A stretch of DNA of 64,000 nt from Variovorax sp. V93 (GCF_041154485.1 NZ_AP028669.1:1178001-1242000); one strand, 5' to 3'. Shown: positions 9,863 to 18,661, numbered from the stretch's first letter. Numbers and translations: made by a program. The notes: a model not told the origin generated them from the letters alone.

Positions 9863-10153
9863 TTACTTCTCGACGACTGCGAACAGGTCGTCTTCCTTCA
9901 TGACCAGCAGTTCGTCGCCATCGACCTTGACGGTCTGGCCGCTGTACTTGCCGAACAGGACGCGGTCGCCGACCTTGACGGTCAGTGCGGTCAGGTCGCC
10001 CTTGTCGGTGCGCTTGCCCGGGCCCACGGCCAGGACTTCACCCTGATCGGGCTTTTCAGCGGCTGCGTCGGGGATGACGATGCCGGAGGCGGTCTTGGTT
10101 TCGCTGTCGATACGCTTGACGATCACGCGATCGGCCAAAGGACGAAGTTTCAT
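9863..10153 (-). CDS. groES: Co-chaperonin GroES (Hsp10)
   Basis: This 96-residue co-chaperonin forms the heptameric lid of the GroEL cage. The sequence [29 protein letters not shown] and the mobile-loop and roof regions are of normal length. The start at 10153 is chosen because AGGAGA lies 5 bases upstream and the family N-terminus is MKLRPL. The frame stays open further upstream, but those codons would run through the leader towards the CIRCE operator. It is the first gene of the groES-groEL operon. Confidence 0.98.
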   Translation of the reverse strand: MKLRPLADRVIVKRIDSETKTASGIVIPDAAAEKPDQGEVLAVGPGKRTDKGDLTALTVKVGDRVLFGKYSGQTVKVDGDELLVMKEDDLFAVVEK

Positions 10154-10236
10154 TGCATCTCCTGGATAAGAAACGGGGTTGTGGTCGGGCGCCGGCGGGA
10201 AAGACCGGCAGCCCATCGACTGGAAGCGAGGCTTTG

Positions 10237-10263
10237 TTAGCACTCATCAGCAGCGAGTGCTAA
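10237..10263. promoter_or_regulatory. CIRCE operator for HrcA repressor
   Basis: The sequence is TTAGCACTC, nine bases, then GAGTGCTAA, an exact match to the CIRCE consensus. It lies 84 bases upstream of the groES start, inside the leader or promoter region. In bacteria with CIRCE, HrcA binds this inverted repeat and represses groESL until heat or misfolded protein titrates GroEL away. Confidence 0.97.
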
Positions 10264-10291
10264 TCATAAGGGCAATCGGGGGACTTTCAAG
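10264..10291 (-). promoter_or_regulatory. Sigma32-like heat-shock promoter of groESL
   Basis: Read on the minus strand, CTTGAAA (10285-10291) matches the sigma32 -35 element, and after 12 bases CCCTTATGA (10264-10272) resembles the -10 element CCCCATNT. It lies immediately upstream of the CIRCE operator, so HrcA would block transcription started here. Confidence 0.65.
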
Positions 10292-10322
10292 GGCGCGGGC
10301 GCGCATCTGCGGCGCTGCCCGC

Positions 10323-11072
10323 CTATTCCGGCGCGTGCGACAGCACAAAGGAGAGCGATGCCAGGTGCTCCACCTTGTCGGTCTTGAGGGGATCTTCCGG
10401 CGGTGCGGCCCACTGGGCGGTGACGACGTTCAGCCCCTGGTTTCGCACCTTGATGACCACACTGCCGTCGGCGCCGCTTTCCATGGGCCTGGCGTCGGGA
10501 TCGTTGACGAAATCACTCAGCACCAGGGCGCCCGCCACGGGCTTGCCCTGGTAGAGCACGCGCAGGCGCAGGTCTTGCCCGAGCTTCTCGGGCAGGGCGG
10601 CATCGACCGGGACGATCTGCAGCGCATGCCCGGGCAGCGGCGGCAAGGCATTGCGCAGCGGGCTGCGCAGATGCACCGCATATTTGAAGTTGTGGCCGCT
10701 GGTGAGCGCGCCGGGAACTTCGTTCTTGCCCTTCTTGAGCCATTTGCCTTCCGGCGTCTTGCTCCAGATGCCGTTGTCGAGCACTGCCGCGACGATGGCG
10801 GGTTTCTCCCTGGTGTCCACAAGCAGCAGGCGCCCGTTCACCTCCAGGGCGGTCGGCACGGGCTTCCCGTATGCGTCATAGGCGCTGACCGCGGTGATCA
10901 GCGGCTGCCGCTTGACCGTATCCAGGTCGTCGGCGCCCTCGCCATAGATCAATGCGAGATCGCCCGAGCGCTGGGCAAACCAGATGCCGTGCGCCTGCGC
11001 GCCCGCGGAAGAAAGTACGGCCGCCGCTGCGAGCGTGGCCAGGGCGGCGATCCGGTGCAGCCTGTTCATCAT
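10323..11072 (-). CDS. DUF4198 domain periplasmic protein, metal-uptake associated
   Basis: This 249-residue exported protein has a Sec signal peptide of about 27 residues (MMNRLHRIAALATLAAAAVLSSAGAQA) followed by HGIWFAQRSGDLALIYGEG. The mature start HGIW and the beta-rich body fit the DUF4198 family, whose members often sit beside TonB receptors and nickel/cobalt or iron uptake genes. The N-terminal histidine of the mature protein could bind metal, which is inference. It starts with tandem ATGs (11072 or 11069) and lies 47 bases downstream of the siderophore receptor on the same strand, so the two are probably one operon under the same Fur-type control. Its molecular function is not established. 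Confidence 0.75.
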   Translation of the reverse strand: MMNRLHRIAALATLAAAAVLSSAGAQAHGIWFAQRSGDLALIYGEGADDLDTVKRQPLITAVSAYDAYGKPVPTALEVNGRLLLVDTREKPAIVAAVLDNGIWSKTPEGKWLKKGKNEVPGALTSGHNFKYAVHLRSPLRNALPPLPGHALQIVPVDAALPEKLGQDLRLRVLYQGKPVAGALVLSDFVNDPDARPMESGADGSVVIKVRNQGLNVVTAQWAAPPEDPLKTDKVEHLASLSFVLSHAPE

Positions 11073-11119
11073 TGGGAGTCCAGTCGAAAAAATGCGGATA
11101 CGGGGTGAATGCACGGGCT

Positions 11120-13225
11120 TCAGAGGTCCAGCTTCAGGCTGGCCACGACGCTGCGCTTGGCGCCCGGAATCACATACAGGTTGCCCCACGAGGCGGTGTA
11201 GAAGTTCCGGTTGAAGAGGTTGTGCACGTCGATCGACACGCGGGCGGTCTTGTTGATCTGCCAGAAGCTCACCAGCTTGACGGTGGTGTAGGCCGGCAGC
11301 GCGTAGGTGTCGGCGCTGTTGCCCGAACGGTTGCCGACGTAGTTGATGCCGGCACCCACCCCATAGCGGCTGCCGTCGGCCAGCGCATCCTCGCGGATGG
11401 CGAACAGGCCGGCGCTCGTCTTCGGGATGTTCACGATGCGTGTGCCGGGCGCCAGCGTTGCGTCCTTCGAGATCCGGGCGTCGACGTAGGCGAAATTTCC
11501 GCTCACCCGCCAGTTCCTGTCGATCTGGCCATAGACGTCCGCCTCGAAGCCACTGCTCTTGACCTCGCCGGCCGCCACGGAGAAGCCGGGCGTGTCGCTG
11601 GCCGTCAGCACGTTCGTCTTCTTGATGTCGAACACGGCCAGGTTGGCGCCCAGGCGCTGGTCCCGTGTCTGCAGCTTCACGCCGGCCTCGAGCGCGGTGG
11701 AGCGCTGCGGATCGAAAGCCTGGCCGTTCTTGTCGGTGCCGCTGTTGCCGCGAAACGATTTGCCGGCGGAGACGTACCAGGAACTCCAGTCGTTCGGCAG
11801 GTAGGTGAGGCCTGCGCGCGGCGAAACGGCATCGTGCTTCTGGGCGCTGTTGCGGTTCACGCGGTCCTCGATGCTCTGCCTGAAGTGGTCGTAGCGGGCG
11901 CCCACCAGCAGCTTCCACTGCGGCGACAGGCTGATCTGGTCTTGCAGGAAAACGGCGCTCGCGCGCTGGTGCTCGTCCGAACTGGAGGTGAGCGATGTGA
12001 GCGGTGGCCGGGGCCTGCCATAGACAGGCTGGTAGATGTCGATCGGGTAGTTGCCCGAGCGGAGGATCTCGGTGTTCATCCACAGCCTGGAGGCTTCCAC
12101 GCCGACCAGCAGCGTGTGGGCCAGCGCGCCGGTCGTGAACTTGCCTTCCAGCTCCGCCTGGAAAGAAGTGTCGCGCGACGGCAGCTGGCGCCAGGTGGCG
12201 CGGCGGTTGAGCGTCCGGTTGTCGCTGGCCAGCGAAGTCGCTTCGGTGTAGTTGCCGGAGAAGGTGCTTTCCTTGTAGCTCGCACCGATGCGCGCGCGCC
12301 AGTTTTCCGACAGCTGGCGGTCCAGGGTGAGCTGGTGGGTATTGCTGGTGAGCGTCATGTTGCCGTCGCCGGGCTCGTTGAGCACCCGGTCGCGCGGCAG
12401 GGTTCCGAGCAGGCCGCGAACGTTGATCAGCCCGCGGTCCAGCGGCGTTTTCGAACGCAGGAATTCGGACTCGTAGTTGAGCACTGTCTTGTCGTCGATG
12501 ACCCAGGTCAGCGCCGGCGCGACCAGGGTGCGCCTGTTGCTCAGCAGGTCGCTTCGGCTGTCGCCTTCTTCCACCGCCAGGTTCAGCCGGTAGGCCACGT
12601 TCTGGCTCAGCGCGCCGGTGCTGTCCAGCGTGCTGCGGCGCAGGCCCTGGCTGCCGATGCTGAAGTCGGCCGTGTTGCGACGCGTGAATTCCGGCTTTTT
12701 CGTGACGATGTTGATGGTGCCGCCGGGTTCGCTGCTGCCGTAGACCGCCGAAGCCGGGCCCTTGAGGAACTCGAAGCGCTCGACCGTGGCGGTGTCGCGC
12801 GGCGGGTTGTAGCCGCGCGATCCGGGAAAGCCGTTGACCAGGAATCCCATATCGGTACTGCTGAACCCGCGGATGCCGAAGTTGTCCCAGGTGCCACCGA
12901 AGTCGTTGAGGCGCGTGATTCCGCTGACAAAACCCACCGTGTCGGCCAGGCGCGTCGCACCCATGTCTTCGATCAGCTGGCTGGAGACGATGCGCACCGA
13001 TTGCGGCACCTCCCGCAGCGGCGTGCTGGTGCGCGTGGCGCCGCTGCTGGTCGTGGGGTTGTAGCCCCCGGATTCGGGCTCGGCGACAACATGCACTTCG
13101 GGCAGCGATGTGCTCGCAGGGTCCGGCTGTCCGGTGCCGGTGCCTTGTGCCATGGAGAGCGGGGAAATGGAAGCGAGGGGGAGCAAGGCAAAAGCGATGC
13201 GTGACGAGCGGATGCGGGATCTCAT
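11120..13225 (-). CDS. TonB-dependent siderophore receptor
   Basis: This is a 701-residue outer-membrane receptor for an iron-siderophore complex. A signal peptide ends near SMAQ. The plug domain follows with the typical TSTPLREVPQSVRIVSSQLIEDMGA, then FGIRGFS, FEFLKGPASAVYGSSEPGGTINIVTKKP, and a 22-strand barrel ending in SVVASLKLDL. TonB supplies energy from the inner membrane. There is no N-terminal signalling extension, so it is not a surface-signalling transducer of FecA/FpvA type. A Fur-box-like palindrome lies 29 bases upstream of the ATG, and a DUF4198 gene follows. The ligand cannot be told from sequence alone. Confidence 0.92.
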   Translation of the reverse strand: MRSRIRSSRIAFALLPLASISPLSMAQGTGTGQPDPASTSLPEVHVVAEPESGGYNPTTSSGATRTSTPLREVPQSVRIVSSQLIEDMGATRLADTVGFVSGITRLNDFGGTWDNFGIRGFSSTDMGFLVNGFPGSRGYNPPRDTATVERFEFLKGPASAVYGSSEPGGTINIVTKKPEFTRRNTADFSIGSQGLRRSTLDSTGALSQNVAYRLNLAVEEGDSRSDLLSNRRTLVAPALTWVIDDKTVLNYESEFLRSKTPLDRGLINVRGLLGTLPRDRVLNEPGDGNMTLTSNTHQLTLDRQLSENWRARIGASYKESTFSGNYTEATSLASDNRTLNRRATWRQLPSRDTSFQAELEGKFTTGALAHTLLVGVEASRLWMNTEILRSGNYPIDIYQPVYGRPRPPLTSLTSSSDEHQRASAVFLQDQISLSPQWKLLVGARYDHFRQSIEDRVNRNSAQKHDAVSPRAGLTYLPNDWSSWYVSAGKSFRGNSGTDKNGQAFDPQRSTALEAGVKLQTRDQRLGANLAVFDIKKTNVLTASDTPGFSVAAGEVKSSGFEADVYGQIDRNWRVSGNFAYVDARISKDATLAPGTRIVNIPKTSAGLFAIREDALADGSRYGVGAGINYVGNRSGNSADTYALPAYTTVKLVSFWQINKTARVSIDVHNLFNRNFYTASWGNLYVIPGAKRSVVASLKLDL

Positions 13226-13253
13226 TGAAAGTTGTTGACGTTTTATTTATAGT

Positions 13254-13274
13254 TAATGAGAATAAATCTCATTA
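13254..13274. promoter_or_regulatory. Fur-box-like palindrome before siderophore receptor
   Basis: TAATGAGA, five bases, then TCTCATTA form a perfect 8-bp inverted repeat in an AT-rich patch directly upstream of the minus-strand receptor gene. This resembles beta- and gammaproteobacterial Fur sites. Fur-Fe(II) would repress the receptor and the DUF4198 gene when iron is plentiful. Confidence 0.7.
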
Positions 13275-13291
13275 CCTATTGTAGACGTCCG

Positions 13292-14896
13292 CTACAGCTG
13301 GTCGGTCGGCACGAACCAGGAAAACAGCAGCAGCTGCAGCCGCGTGAGCAGGCTCGAGTCGGGCTCGCTGTCGAGCACCTCGTTGTCCACGTCGCCGGTG
13401 CCTATCCATTGCACGTTCTCGCCGTCGGGCAGCAGCACGACGCGGTAGACGCCCTCGATGTCGTCGAGCTGGTAGGCATAGAGAAGCGCCTGGGTCAGCT
13501 CGAAACTTCGCACGCGAACGCCGAACTCGGTGTTCAGCCGCGCCGAGCGCGGGTCGAGGTTCATGGAGCCCAGCAGCACCCATTCGCGGTCGACCAGCGC
13601 GAGCTTGGCGTGCAGCCGGCCGCGCGCCTTCTTGAGCAGGTCGCGCAACTGCCGGTTGCGCTTGAGCTGCCGGGTGCTGACCTCGTACAGGTTCACGCCC
13701 AGCTTCAGCATGTCGACGCGATAGCGGTTGTAGTTGATGTTGACCAGCGGCTCGTCGCTGTCGGCCAGCGAATTGGTGATGACACTGATGCGCACGCCGC
13801 GCGCCCGGCCCTCGCGGATGCGCACCATGCCTTCCTCGCCCGGAATGAAGTAGGGCGAGATCACCACCACGTCCGAACGCGCCGTGGCGGTCATTTCATG
13901 GAAACGCGCGGCCAGCGATTCGGCCGGGGACGCGAGGGTGCCCAGCGCCTTGTTGGGGCTATCGGCCGCGGCATGGGCGTCGGCGCGCATCCACTTCATG
14001 CGGCCGACGTCGGCCAGCTGGGCGCCGAGCGGCGGATCGCCCATCAGGTCGGTGCCCTGCAGGGCGGCGGGCGGCGGGGCATGGGTCGGCGAGGTGGCGG
14101 CTTCGAACTCGGACTTCAGCGCCTCCGGGGTGCCGCTGGCGTTGGCGATCCGCTGGAGCGGGTAGACGACGTCGCTGTTCCAGTAGGTGTCGAAGATGCG
14201 GGCGGCCTCCGGAACCACGGGGCCGGCCATGATCAGTTCGAAGTCGATGAAGTTGGCGCCCTCGCTGCGCAGGAAATACTCGTCGGCCAGGTTGCGGCCG
14301 CCGGCAATGGCCATGGCGCCATCGGCCACGAAGAGCTTGTTGTGCATGCGATGGTTGAGGCGGCGGAAATCGCCGAAGAATTCCATCCAGCGCGTGGCCG
14401 AATGGTCGCGGGCGTTCACGAAGGGGTTGAACAGCCGGACTTCGGCGTTGGGTTCCGCGGCCAGGCCGAGCAGGAGGCGGTCCATGCCGGCCGTGTAGAA
14501 GTCGTCGAGCAGCAGGCGCACCCGCACGCCGCGCCGCGCGGCATCGCGCAATTCGCGCAGCAGCAGGCGGCCGGTCTTGTCGTTGCCGAGCTGATAGGTC
14601 TGTACGTCCAGCGAGGCCTGCGCCCGCCGCATCAGCTCGAAGCGCGCATCGAGCGCAAAGGAGGCCTCCACCAGCGGCCGGATGCTCGACAGGCCGTCGT
14701 GCGCGTCGTCCAGGCTGGCCGCGGCGCGGCCGAGCGCGGTGGAAGGGGAGGCGGCAATCGAGAGCGTTGGCGGCTCGGGCGTGCGCGGAGGCAGGCCGGC
14801 GCAGCCTGCGAGCACCCAGGCGATGCCGGTGGCCACCAGCCAGAGCGCCAGGCCGCGCAGCGCAGGAAACGAAGAGGCGATGAGCTTGTCGGGCAT
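13292..14896 (-). CDS. Phospholipase D-family lipoprotein (cardiolipin synthase-like)
   Basis: This 534-residue protein carries two HKD motifs, HNKLFVAD near residue 190 and HAKLALVD near 430, each followed by GGRNLAD or GSMNLD as in the PLD superfamily. The N-terminus MPDKLIASSFPALRGLALWLVATGIAWVLAGC is a lipoprotein signal with an LAGC lipobox, so the mature enzyme is a membrane-anchored periplasmic lipoprotein. Many betaproteobacterial homologues are annotated as cardiolipin synthase-like PLD proteins, but the substrate (phospholipid, nucleic acid or other phosphodiester) is not known. The start at 14896 is chosen to give the lipoprotein signal. It sits between two iron-receptor genes and is transcribed away from the second. 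An operon with the first receptor is unlikely, given the Fur-like site in between. Confidence 0.82.
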   Translation of the reverse strand: MPDKLIASSFPALRGLALWLVATGIAWVLAGCAGLPPRTPEPPTLSIAASPSTALGRAAASLDDAHDGLSSIRPLVEASFALDARFELMRRAQASLDVQTYQLGNDKTGRLLLRELRDAARRGVRVRLLLDDFYTAGMDRLLLGLAAEPNAEVRLFNPFVNARDHSATRWMEFFGDFRRLNHRMHNKLFVADGAMAIAGGRNLADEYFLRSEGANFIDFELIMAGPVVPEAARIFDTYWNSDVVYPLQRIANASGTPEALKSEFEAATSPTHAPPPAALQGTDLMGDPPLGAQLADVGRMKWMRADAHAAADSPNKALGTLASPAESLAARFHEMTATARSDVVVISPYFIPGEEGMVRIREGRARGVRISVITNSLADSDEPLVNINYNRYRVDMLKLGVNLYEVSTRQLKRNRQLRDLLKKARGRLHAKLALVDREWVLLGSMNLDPRSARLNTEFGVRVRSFELTQALLYAYQLDDIEGVYRVVLLPDGENVQWIGTGDVDNEVLDSEPDSSLLTRLQLLLFSWFVPTDQL

Positions 14897-15037
14897 GGGG
14901 CCTGCGGACGCACACGACGTGCGGCCGGGATCGTAGCCGCTTTGCCTTGTGGCGCGCCGCACCGCTGGCGCGAGCGCTGCCGGAACGCCCCCTTGTCCAG
15001 GCGGGGAAATCGGAACAAATGAGACTTTATAACTATT

Positions 15038-15056
15038 AGAATGCGAATCGTTCTTA
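15038..15056. promoter_or_regulatory. Fur-box-like site before second TonB receptor
   Basis: AGAATGCGAATCGTTCTTA lies 25 bases upstream of the receptor start. It has the GAATGCGAAT-type core often seen in betaproteobacterial Fur boxes and sits in an AT-rich patch between the divergent phospholipase D and receptor genes. Dyad symmetry is imperfect. Confidence 0.65.
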
Positions 15057-15080
15057 ATAATGTTTCGGAGTGGAGAAGGA

Positions 15081-17201
15081 ATGAAGAGGTTCATGGCGGG
15101 GCGCAAGGTCGCATCGGTGCTGGCAGGCTGCATGGCGATTTACGTGCATCACCAGGTTCTGGCCCAGACCACGGCGCCCGGCGCCCTGCCGGAAGTGAAG
15201 GTCGATGCAAGCGCCGAGCTCGAAACCGCGACTTCGCCGGTGATCGGCTACCGCGCCAGGAACGCCGCCACCGCCACCAAGACCGACACGCCGCTGGCAG
15301 AAACGCCTCAGTCCGTGACCGTGGTCACGCGCGACCAGATGGTGGATCAGGGCGCAACCAACGTGCAGGACGCGCTCAACTATGCGGCCGGTGTGCGCTC
15401 CGATGCCTATGGCCTGGACTCCCGCACAGACAGCTTTCTAGTGCGCGGGAGCGAGCCATCCGGGTACCTCGACGGGCTGCAGATGAATTCCGCCGGCTGG
15501 TACACCGCGACTGCGCGCCCCGACCCCTATACGCTGGAGCGCCTCGAAGTGCTGCGCGGGCCGGCGGGCATGTTGTTCGGCGCCGGCACCGCAGGTGGGG
15601 TGGTCAACATGGTCAGCAAGCGTCCGCAGCAGCAGACATATCGTGAGGTGGGGGTGCAGATCGGCTCCTGGGGCCGCAAACAGCTGCAGGCCGACCTGAC
15701 CGGCCCGCTGACGGCGGACGGTGATTGGTCGTACCGCCTGGTGGCGCTTCAACGCAAGGCCGATACGCAGGTGGACTATGTACCGGACGACCGCTCGCTC
15801 GTCATGCCCTCGCTTACCTGGCGACCCAATGCCGGCACCTCGCTGACGCTGCAGGGCCTGTGGCAAAAGGACAAGACTGGCAGCACGTCGCAGTTCTTCC
15901 CTTGGCAGGGCACCATCTTGCCGAATGTCAATGGCCCGCTGCCGGTCAACCGGTTCATCGGCGAGCCGGGCGACGGTTACGACACCGAGCGCAAGACCTT
16001 CGGCTGGCTGTTCGAGCATAAATTCAATGACCAGTGGACCTTTCGGCAGAACTTCCGCATGTCGCGGACGTTCAACGACTCGCACTACCACTACGGTGAC
16101 TTCTTTTCGCTTCCTGGTGGCTGGGGGCTGGACCCCGTCGGTCAGCGCCTGCTTGGCCGTGTCAATGACAAGTCGCTGACCTGGACTCGAATGACAGGCG
16201 TCGACAACCATGTCGAGGGCCATTTCAACACCGGCGCGCTGCGCCATACGCTGCTGATCGGCGCCGAATATTCCCGCCAGCGCCAGGACAAGCGCGAGGG
16301 CTCTGCCTACAGCTCCATCGACGCCTATGCCCCTGTCTACGGTATCGGCTACGTGCCGGTGACCGAGTTCAACGACCGTCCCCGCACCACCCAGCGCAAT
16401 GCCGGCGTCTACGTGCAGGACCAGATGAAGTGGAACAACTGGATCTTCGTTGCCGGCCTGCGCCATGACCGCAGCACCTCGGGGACCGCGGGCAGCGCGT
16501 CGGAGACGACCAGCGCCGACTCGGGCCGACTGGGTGTGATGTACACGCTTCCTTCCGGTTGGTCGCCCTATGTCAGCTTCACGCAATCCTTCACCCCGCA
16601 AGCCGGCACCGATATCAATGGCACGCTGTTCAAGCCGTTGCGCGGCGAGCAGGTGGAGGCGGGTGTCAAGTACCAGCCGGAAGGTTCGGCGACGAGCTTT
16701 ACCGCCTCGGTCTACTCGCTCAAGGAAAAGAACCGCATCGTCTCCGACAGTACCAATCCTGATTACGGCCGACAAGTCGATTCGACGAAGAACAAGGGGC
16801 TGGAACTCGAGCTGAAGACAACCGTGGCGCGTGACCTAGATCTCATTGCCAACTACACCTACATCGACGTTGATCACAAGCTCACCGACATGCCGCGCAA
16901 TCAGGTGTCAGTCTGGGGTAAATACCGATTCTCCATCGCCGGTGTGCCGGGCTTCTCGGCCGGTGCCGGATTGCGCTACATGGGAGGTTTTCGCGACGTG
17001 GAGGGCAGCAGCGTGGGACCGCGCCTGCCTGCCGTGGCCCTGCTGGACCTGATGTTTGCCTATGAGTCGGACAAGTGGCGCTATGCCCTGAACATCAACA
17101 ATGCGGCCGACAAGATCTATTTCAGCACTTGCCTGTCGCGCGGCGACTGCTGGTACGGCTCGCGCCGAAACATCGTGGCCAGCGCGACCTACCGTTTCTA
17201 A
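15081..17201 (+). CDS. TonB-dependent siderophore receptor (second)
   Basis: This 706-residue outer-membrane iron-siderophore receptor has a signal peptide ending near VLAQ. The plug contains KTDTPLAETPQSVTVVTRDQMVDQGATNVQDALNYAAGVR, FLVRGSEPSGYLDG and RLEVLRGPAGMLFGAGTAGGVVNMVSKRP; the barrel ends at the C-terminal aromatic of NIVASATYRF. The start at 15081 follows GGAGAAGGA. Codon choice is slightly less GC-biased than in neighbours: rare CTA leucine codons appear (15439, 16837). This may reflect a more recently gained gene. The PepSY gene follows 30 bases downstream, suggesting one Fur-controlled operon for uptake plus periplasmic or inner-membrane reduction of the ferric complex. Confidence 0.92.
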   Translation: MKRFMAGRKVASVLAGCMAIYVHHQVLAQTTAPGALPEVKVDASAELETATSPVIGYRARNAATATKTDTPLAETPQSVTVVTRDQMVDQGATNVQDALNYAAGVRSDAYGLDSRTDSFLVRGSEPSGYLDGLQMNSAGWYTATARPDPYTLERLEVLRGPAGMLFGAGTAGGVVNMVSKRPQQQTYREVGVQIGSWGRKQLQADLTGPLTADGDWSYRLVALQRKADTQVDYVPDDRSLVMPSLTWRPNAGTSLTLQGLWQKDKTGSTSQFFPWQGTILPNVNGPLPVNRFIGEPGDGYDTERKTFGWLFEHKFNDQWTFRQNFRMSRTFNDSHYHYGDFFSLPGGWGLDPVGQRLLGRVNDKSLTWTRMTGVDNHVEGHFNTGALRHTLLIGAEYSRQRQDKREGSAYSSIDAYAPVYGIGYVPVTEFNDRPRTTQRNAGVYVQDQMKWNNWIFVAGLRHDRSTSGTAGSASETTSADSGRLGVMYTLPSGWSPYVSFTQSFTPQAGTDINGTLFKPLRGEQVEAGVKYQPEGSATSFTASVYSLKEKNRIVSDSTNPDYGRQVDSTKNKGLELELKTTVARDLDLIANYTYIDVDHKLTDMPRNQVSVWGKYRFSIAGVPGFSAGAGLRYMGGFRDVEGSSVGPRLPAVALLDLMFAYESDKWRYALNINNAADKIYFSTCLSRGDCWYGSRRNIVASATYRF

Positions 17202-17231
17202 CAGCTCACTTTCGACGAGGGCAGCAACGAC

Positions 17232-18419
17232 ATGAACAGCCGAAAGATCAAGACCTGGGCCTGGGTGCACAAGTGGAGCAGCCTCGTGTGCACCGTGTTC
17301 ATGCTGCTCCTGTGCATCACGGGCCTGCCGCTGATCTTCCATCACGAGATCGGGCACCTGCTGGGCACCGAGGTCGAGTCGCCCAAGATGCCCGCGAACA
17401 CGCCGCGCGTGAGCCTGGACCGCGTGCTCGAAACGGCGCGTGCGAAACACCCTGACCGCGTGGTGCAGTTTGTTTCGCAGCCCGAGGACGACGATGGCCT
17501 CTGGTTCGTCACGCTCACGCCAACGCCTGCGCCCACGGACGACTTCAAGTCGGTGGCGGTGGACGCCCGCACCGGCGCCGTGCTTGCCCAGCCCAAGCTC
17601 GACGAAGGCTTCATGTACGTGATGTTCAAGCTGCACGTCGACCTGTTTGCCGGACTCGCGGGCAAGCTGTTCCTGGGCTTCATGGGCCTGCTGCTGCTGG
17701 TGGCCATCGTCTCCGGCGTGGTGCTCTATGCGCCGTTCATGCGCAAGCTCGACTTCGGCACCGTGCGGCGCGAGAAGCGCCCGCGCCTGAAGTGGCTCGA
17801 CCTGCACAACCTGCTGGGCATCGTCACGCTGGTCTGGCTGTTCGTGGTGGGTTCCACCGGCATGATCAACACCTGGGCCGACCTGGTCATCAAGTACTGG
17901 CAGTACGACCAGCTCAGCGCGCTTCTTGCGCCCTACAAGGACGAGCCGACGGTGCCGGTGGCACAGCGCGCATCGGTGCAGCGCTCGATGGAGGTCGCGC
18001 TCCAGCAGACGCCCGGCATGAAGCTGTCCTTCGTCGCGTTCCCCGGCACCGCGTTCTCGAGCCCGCACCACACCACCTTCTTCATGCGCGGCAGCGAGCC
18101 CTTCACCTCGAAGCTGCTGCAGCCGGTGCTGGTCGACGCCAAGACGGCCCAGGTGACCGCCGCGCCGAAGATGCCCTGGTACCTGACGGCGCTGCTGGTG
18201 TCGCAGCCGCTGCACTTCGGCGACTACGGCGGCATGCCGATGCAGATCATCTGGGCGCTGCTCGACATCGCGACCATCATCGTGCTCGGCAGCGGGCTGT
18301 ACCTGTGGCTCAAGCGCGGCAACAGCGTGCCTGCTGCAGCCTCGCCGGTGGGCCAGCGGCCGCCGCATGGTGGGCATCAGCAGCCTGATCCGGCGCCCGC
18401 CATGAAGGTGCAGGCATGA
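17232..18419 (+). CDS. PepSY-associated TM protein (PiuB-like iron uptake)
   Basis: This 395-residue inner-membrane protein has about four transmembrane segments: one near residues 15-40 (VCTVFMLLLCITGLPLIF), one near 135-165 (LFLGFMGLLLLVAIVSGVVLY), one near 190-220 (LLGIVTLVWLFVVGSTGMI) and one near 335-360. PepSY-type periplasmic regions lie between them. Histidines in or near the membrane segments (HKWSSL, FHHE, KLHVDLFAG, LHNLLG) fit haem-binding ferric reductase-like proteins of this family, which are regularly found beside TonB siderophore receptors. It probably helps release or reduce siderophore iron in the periplasm; this is inferred from family and context. The stop overlaps the next gene as ATGA. 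Confidence 0.82.
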   Translation: MNSRKIKTWAWVHKWSSLVCTVFMLLLCITGLPLIFHHEIGHLLGTEVESPKMPANTPRVSLDRVLETARAKHPDRVVQFVSQPEDDDGLWFVTLTPTPAPTDDFKSVAVDARTGAVLAQPKLDEGFMYVMFKLHVDLFAGLAGKLFLGFMGLLLLVAIVSGVVLYAPFMRKLDFGTVRREKRPRLKWLDLHNLLGIVTLVWLFVVGSTGMINTWADLVIKYWQYDQLSALLAPYKDEPTVPVAQRASVQRSMEVALQQTPGMKLSFVAFPGTAFSSPHHTTFFMRGSEPFTSKLLQPVLVDAKTAQVTAAPKMPWYLTALLVSQPLHFGDYGGMPMQIIWALLDIATIIVLGSGLYLWLKRGNSVPAAASPVGQRPPHGGHQQPDPAPAMKVQA

Positions 18420-18598
18420 AGCCGCGCCACAGCTTCCGGCACATGTGGGGCTGGCCGATCGTGCTCGGCATGCTGACCACCTTCGGGCTGGTCTCGGCGC
18501 TGTTCAGCGACGGCGGCCTGGGGGACATGCTGGCCTGGTTCGCGCTGGGCGTTCCCGTTGCCGTGTGCGGCTGGTACGGCTGGCGCAGAAGAAGCTGA
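18416..18598 (+). CDS. Small inner-membrane protein of 60 residues, function unknown
   Basis: I do not recognise a named family. The protein has a basic start (MKPRHSFRH), a hydrophobic segment WGWPIVLGMLTTFGLVSALF, a short GDGGLGD-like turn (SDGGLGDML), a second segment AWFALGVPVAVCGWYGW and a basic tail RRRS. This fits a two-helix inner-membrane protein with both ends in the cytoplasm. The ATG overlaps the PepSY gene stop by four bases, which strongly supports translation and a shared job, perhaps as an accessory subunit of the PepSY iron reductase. Similar small genes after PiuB-like genes are familiar in betaproteobacteria, though without an assigned role. Confidence 0.75.
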   Translation: MKPRHSFRHMWGWPIVLGMLTTFGLVSALFSDGGLGDMLAWFALGVPVAVCGWYGWRRRS

Positions 18599-18661
18599 AT
18601 CCGGCCCGACCGGGTTCCTGCTAGTACGGGCAGGGGCGCGCGCCGACGCAGAATCGGCGCA

